Positions 32,214 to 34,352 of a stretch of DNA of 34,352 bases are shown piece by piece; the first letter of the stretch is position 1; each line of letters opens with the position of its first letter. The stretch is from positions 1-34,352 of the forward strand of contig JAEOSY010000655.1 in assembly GCA_016840125.1 (NCBI GenBank). Direction: 5' to 3'. Source of the stretch: Candidatus Helarchaeota archaeon. Its GTDB lineage: Archaea > Asgardarchaeota > Lokiarchaeia > Helarchaeales > HEL-GB-A. The notes below the pieces were generated by a model. The model made no database searches and had not been told where the DNA came from. It worked only from the letters and a program-made list of their open reading frames with translations. The position numbers were made by a program, and so were the translations under genes.

Positions 32214-33752
32214 CTATTCACCTAAATCTATTTCTTTTATTATGTAGTCAGCGAACTTTTTCAAGGTTTTTTCATCGGTGGAGAGATGTTGGCTTTTATG
32301 TTGACCCATTGGTATGCCCGCTTCAAGATCCTGCTGTTCTATTTCAAAAAAGGTGCCACTCTTCACTATCCACAATTTAGGTTCGTTGATGGCATGAATA
32401 CCATAAATCTGTTCTCTATAAACAGGATTAATTTGCATCAAGTTTTGATTTAATGATTTTAGATAGGCTTGTTCGTTTATAGGTTGTGGGGGTGTGAATT
32501 CAAGAATAAATATGTAATGTGGTTTGGGAGTGTATCTCCCTACCACGCAATATTCTACAATATTACACGTAAATTCTTGGTTTGTTAAATCAAGAGCAGA
32601 CGAGATTTGCTGCACAGTCATTTTCTCAGAAGCCATGTTGAGCGTCCCCTCGCGATGTGAGAAAAGAAAGAGCGGTGGATTGGTACTTATAAATTTTACA
32701 ACATCACCAAGCATATAAGCGTATAATCCATTATAATTTGTAATTATAACTTTATAATCGACGTTCTTTTTTACTTCATGAATGAGTAAGCGGTCTATTG
32801 AATTCAAAGGCATAAATTCCAAAAAGTTAGAATTTAATAGGGGAGTGAACCCCGGCGTTTCCTGAAGTTGAGCCCCAATTATTTCTTCGGTCGCACCGTA
32901 GACTTCACGATAATCAATTTTTTTACCAATTAAAGAAAATAATCTATGTTCATAAAATTTGGGGGATTCGCCCCCAAGTATTGAGAATTGGTAATTTGGG
33001 AATAAATCTTCTATAGATTTAATTGCGGGATTTTTGAGTTGGGAATACTTTAAAATCACTTCTAGAAGACTTAGAACAACAGTAGTGACCCCTGAAAAAA
33101 CTCGAATATCTCTTTGAGTCACTTCTCGTGTAAGACGATGGTATCGTTGTTCAATATCCTTGATTTTAAATAGATGACCTGTGGAATACGTCATTTTTTG
33201 AAAAAGTGGGCTCCAGATTTGAGTTTGGCTAGACTGACTAAAAATACCAGTTCCAAATCCAACTGGGATGTTATTTATGTACTCAAGAGCAGGATTTGCA
33301 CTGAAAAAACAGACCTTACCATCAAGAAATTTGGAATGTTCTTGTGGATTTTCTGTAAGATAAGAAAGATAAATGAGGAGAGTACCCCGCGTCGCGTTTC
33401 TAATACTTTGAGCCGTGATTGGAATGAGTTTGGGCGCACCTGTGGAACCCGCAGTTCTCCCCCAGTATAAAGGATTTCCACGAATTAGAATATCGACCGC
33501 CCCTGCTGTCATCGAATCGATATAAGGTCGAAAGTATTCATAGGTTTTAGGTGATAAAAAATCTTGGAATTTCCGTATAGAAGATATTTGACCAAACTTA
33601 TGATTTTTTCCGAATTTTGTGTTTTGGTTTCTCCTTAAGATTTTTGATAGAAGATTTTTTTGGACTTTTAGCGGATTTTTGAGAGGATTTAATAAAAAAT
33701 ACCGGTACAAAGGTTTTGCAAAAAGTTTGCCAAGAAATCGAATCCAAGTCAT
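32214..33752 (-). CDS. GH3-family acyl-adenylating enzyme
   Basis: The 512-residue protein has the layout of the GH3 family (ANL adenylating superfamily): WGRTAGSTGAPKLIPIT as the ATP-phosphate loop, SILGGESP, VYGATEEIIGAQ as the adenine motif and YAYMLGDVVKF near the hinge, then a C-terminal lid domain. Plant GH3 enzymes join acyl acids such as auxin or jasmonate to amino acids; microbial and archaeal members are mostly uncharacterised. Length is close to the plant enzymes. AAAGGT lies upstream of the ATG at a long spacing. It is divergent from the B12-radical SAM gene and has no obvious pathway partner next to it. Confidence 0.88.
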   Translation of the reverse strand: MTWIRFLGKLFAKPLYRYFLLNPLKNPLKVQKNLLSKILRRNQNTKFGKNHKFGQISSIRKFQDFLSPKTYEYFRPYIDSMTAGAVDILIRGNPLYWGRTAGSTGAPKLIPITAQSIRNATRGTLLIYLSYLTENPQEHSKFLDGKVCFFSANPALEYINNIPVGFGTGIFSQSSQTQIWSPLFQKMTYSTGHLFKIKDIEQRYHRLTREVTQRDIRVFSGVTTVVLSLLEVILKYSQLKNPAIKSIEDLFPNYQFSILGGESPKFYEHRLFSLIGKKIDYREVYGATEEIIGAQLQETPGFTPLLNSNFLEFMPLNSIDRLLIHEVKKNVDYKVIITNYNGLYAYMLGDVVKFISTNPPLFLFSHREGTLNMASEKMTVQQISSALDLTNQEFTCNIVEYCVVGRYTPKPHYIFILEFTPPQPINEQAYLKSLNQNLMQINPVYREQIYGIHAINEPKLWIVKSGTFFEIEQQDLEAGIPMGQHKSQHLSTDEKTLKKFADYIIKEIDLGE

Positions 33753-33875
33753 TACAATTTCACATTACCTTTGCATTAAGCTCAATTGTTCCTCTAAAAA
33801 TATCTAAATGATTGTGTCTGTGAGTTCACAAAATCTATTAAAATTATTATTCACTTTAATACTCTTTGTGATGTA

Positions 33876-34352
33876 ATGGATATTTTATTGTTAAATTTAA
33901 ATAATTTTATTGATGAACACGGAAAGGAAAGCCAATTTCGTGTGAAACAAGTCTGGGTCCCACCTTTGGGATTGTTATATATTGGGCAACTTCTACTTGA
34001 GAACGGTTACAATGTAAAGGTCTATGATCAGAATGTAACCGTGGCAGAAAATTTTGAAGTATTGAACGTAATTAAGAAATTAAATCCTCAAATCGTGGGA
34101 TTTTCCGTTTTAATTGACAATTTTTGGACGGTAAAAGATATCCATAAAAAATTGAAAAACTGGAATCCAAATATTATTACGGTAGCGGGTAATTATTTTG
34201 CTAATTTTTTTCCTGAGCAATTGATGAAGGAGATGGATTTTGATTTCTGTGTTCGTGGTGAAGGAGAATTCACTTTTCTGAAGCTTATTGAACATCTGGA
34301 TAAAAAGAAGACCGATTTTCATGAAATTAAAGGGCTTACGTTTCGCGAAAAT
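33876..34352 (+). CDS. B12-binding domain radical SAM protein (3' partial)
   Basis: An ATG at 33876 (GTGAT 3 nt upstream) opens a frame of 159 codons that runs off the right edge without a stop. The residues match the N-terminal cobalamin-binding domain of B12-dependent radical SAM enzymes: MDILLLNLN, VPPLGLLYIGQLLLENGYNV, PQIVGFSVL, CVRGEGEFTFLKLIEHL and IKGLTFRE. The SAM-cluster cysteines would lie just beyond the window, so class and substrate (methyltransferase, cyclase or other) cannot be told. TATTAAAATTATTA about 30-45 nt upstream may be the promoter. Confidence 0.85.
   Translation, partial: MDILLLNLNNFIDEHGKESQFRVKQVWVPPLGLLYIGQLLLENGYNVKVYDQNVTVAENFEVLNVIKKLNPQIVGFSVLIDNFWTVKDIHKKLKNWNPNIITVAGNYFANFFPEQLMKEMDFDFCVRGEGEFTFLKLIEHLDKKKTDFHEIKGLTFREN

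Noticed and set aside
1..34352. CRISPR array, insertion sequence or prophage
   Set aside because: I saw no regularly spaced direct repeats, transposase or phage structural gene; the two toxin-antitoxin pairs are the only mobile-type genes.

Overview
The window looks like chromosome from an Asgard (Promethearchaeota, Lokiarchaeia-like) archaeon. The evidence is a complete archaeal TFB, a Ras-like GTPase fused to a roadblock domain, a tRNA with bulge-helix-bulge introns, RtcB with archease, AT-rich TATA promoters, GGTGAT-type Shine-Dalgarno sites that often serve TTG starts, and large Asn/Ser/Thr-rich surface proteins. The phylum is an inference; no rRNA or other decisive marker is present.

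Layout. 2-6409: 3' part of a giant single-pass surface protein with many extracellular beta-sandwich repeats and a cytosolic zinc-ribbon plus HEAT tail, followed by a tiny membrane protein. 6712-12177: a three-gene cluster of proteins sharing the TFB zinc ribbon. TFB itself (+) is divergent from two alpha-solenoid proteins (-), one with the ribbon at its C terminus and one with it at its N terminus. This is the most novel part of the window. 12319-13808: three small membrane-protein genes in a row, the first with a PH-like domain. 13821-14450: a VapBC pair with a palindromic operator. 14500-17264: flavodoxin, low-molecular-weight phosphatase and enoyl-CoA hydratase genes, then an isoprenylcysteine-methyltransferase-like membrane enzyme. 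17386-19860: a TPR protein convergent with a zinc-ribbon/COG1031-type radical SAM pair. 20018-21469: RtcB with a terminator hairpin overlapping its stop. 21717-24649: an MFS transporter, a 40-residue ORF and an unrecognised 463-residue protein preceded by an 8-codon ORF that copies its N terminus. 24673-25323: archease and a tRNA-Ser(UGA) whose gene appears to carry two introns, one in the T loop. 25337-27077: MntA/HepT toxin-antitoxin genes immediately upstream of the roadblock-GTPase. 27168-28965: a MenB/BadI-like crotonase and a DhlA-like hydrolase. 29211-32073: a membrane-anchored clostripain-family protease with four PPC domains, followed by a translationally coupled desulforedoxin. 32214-33752: a GH3-family acyl-adenylating enzyme. 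33876-34352: the start of a B12-binding radical SAM protein.

Connections. RtcB, archease and an intron-containing tRNA together represent tRNA splicing. The TFB cluster suggests factors that dock on RNA polymerase through a copied ribbon. The giant surface protein and the protease are cell-envelope proteins. The crotonases, GH3 enzyme and hydrolase are CoA/acyl metabolism genes without a complete visible pathway.
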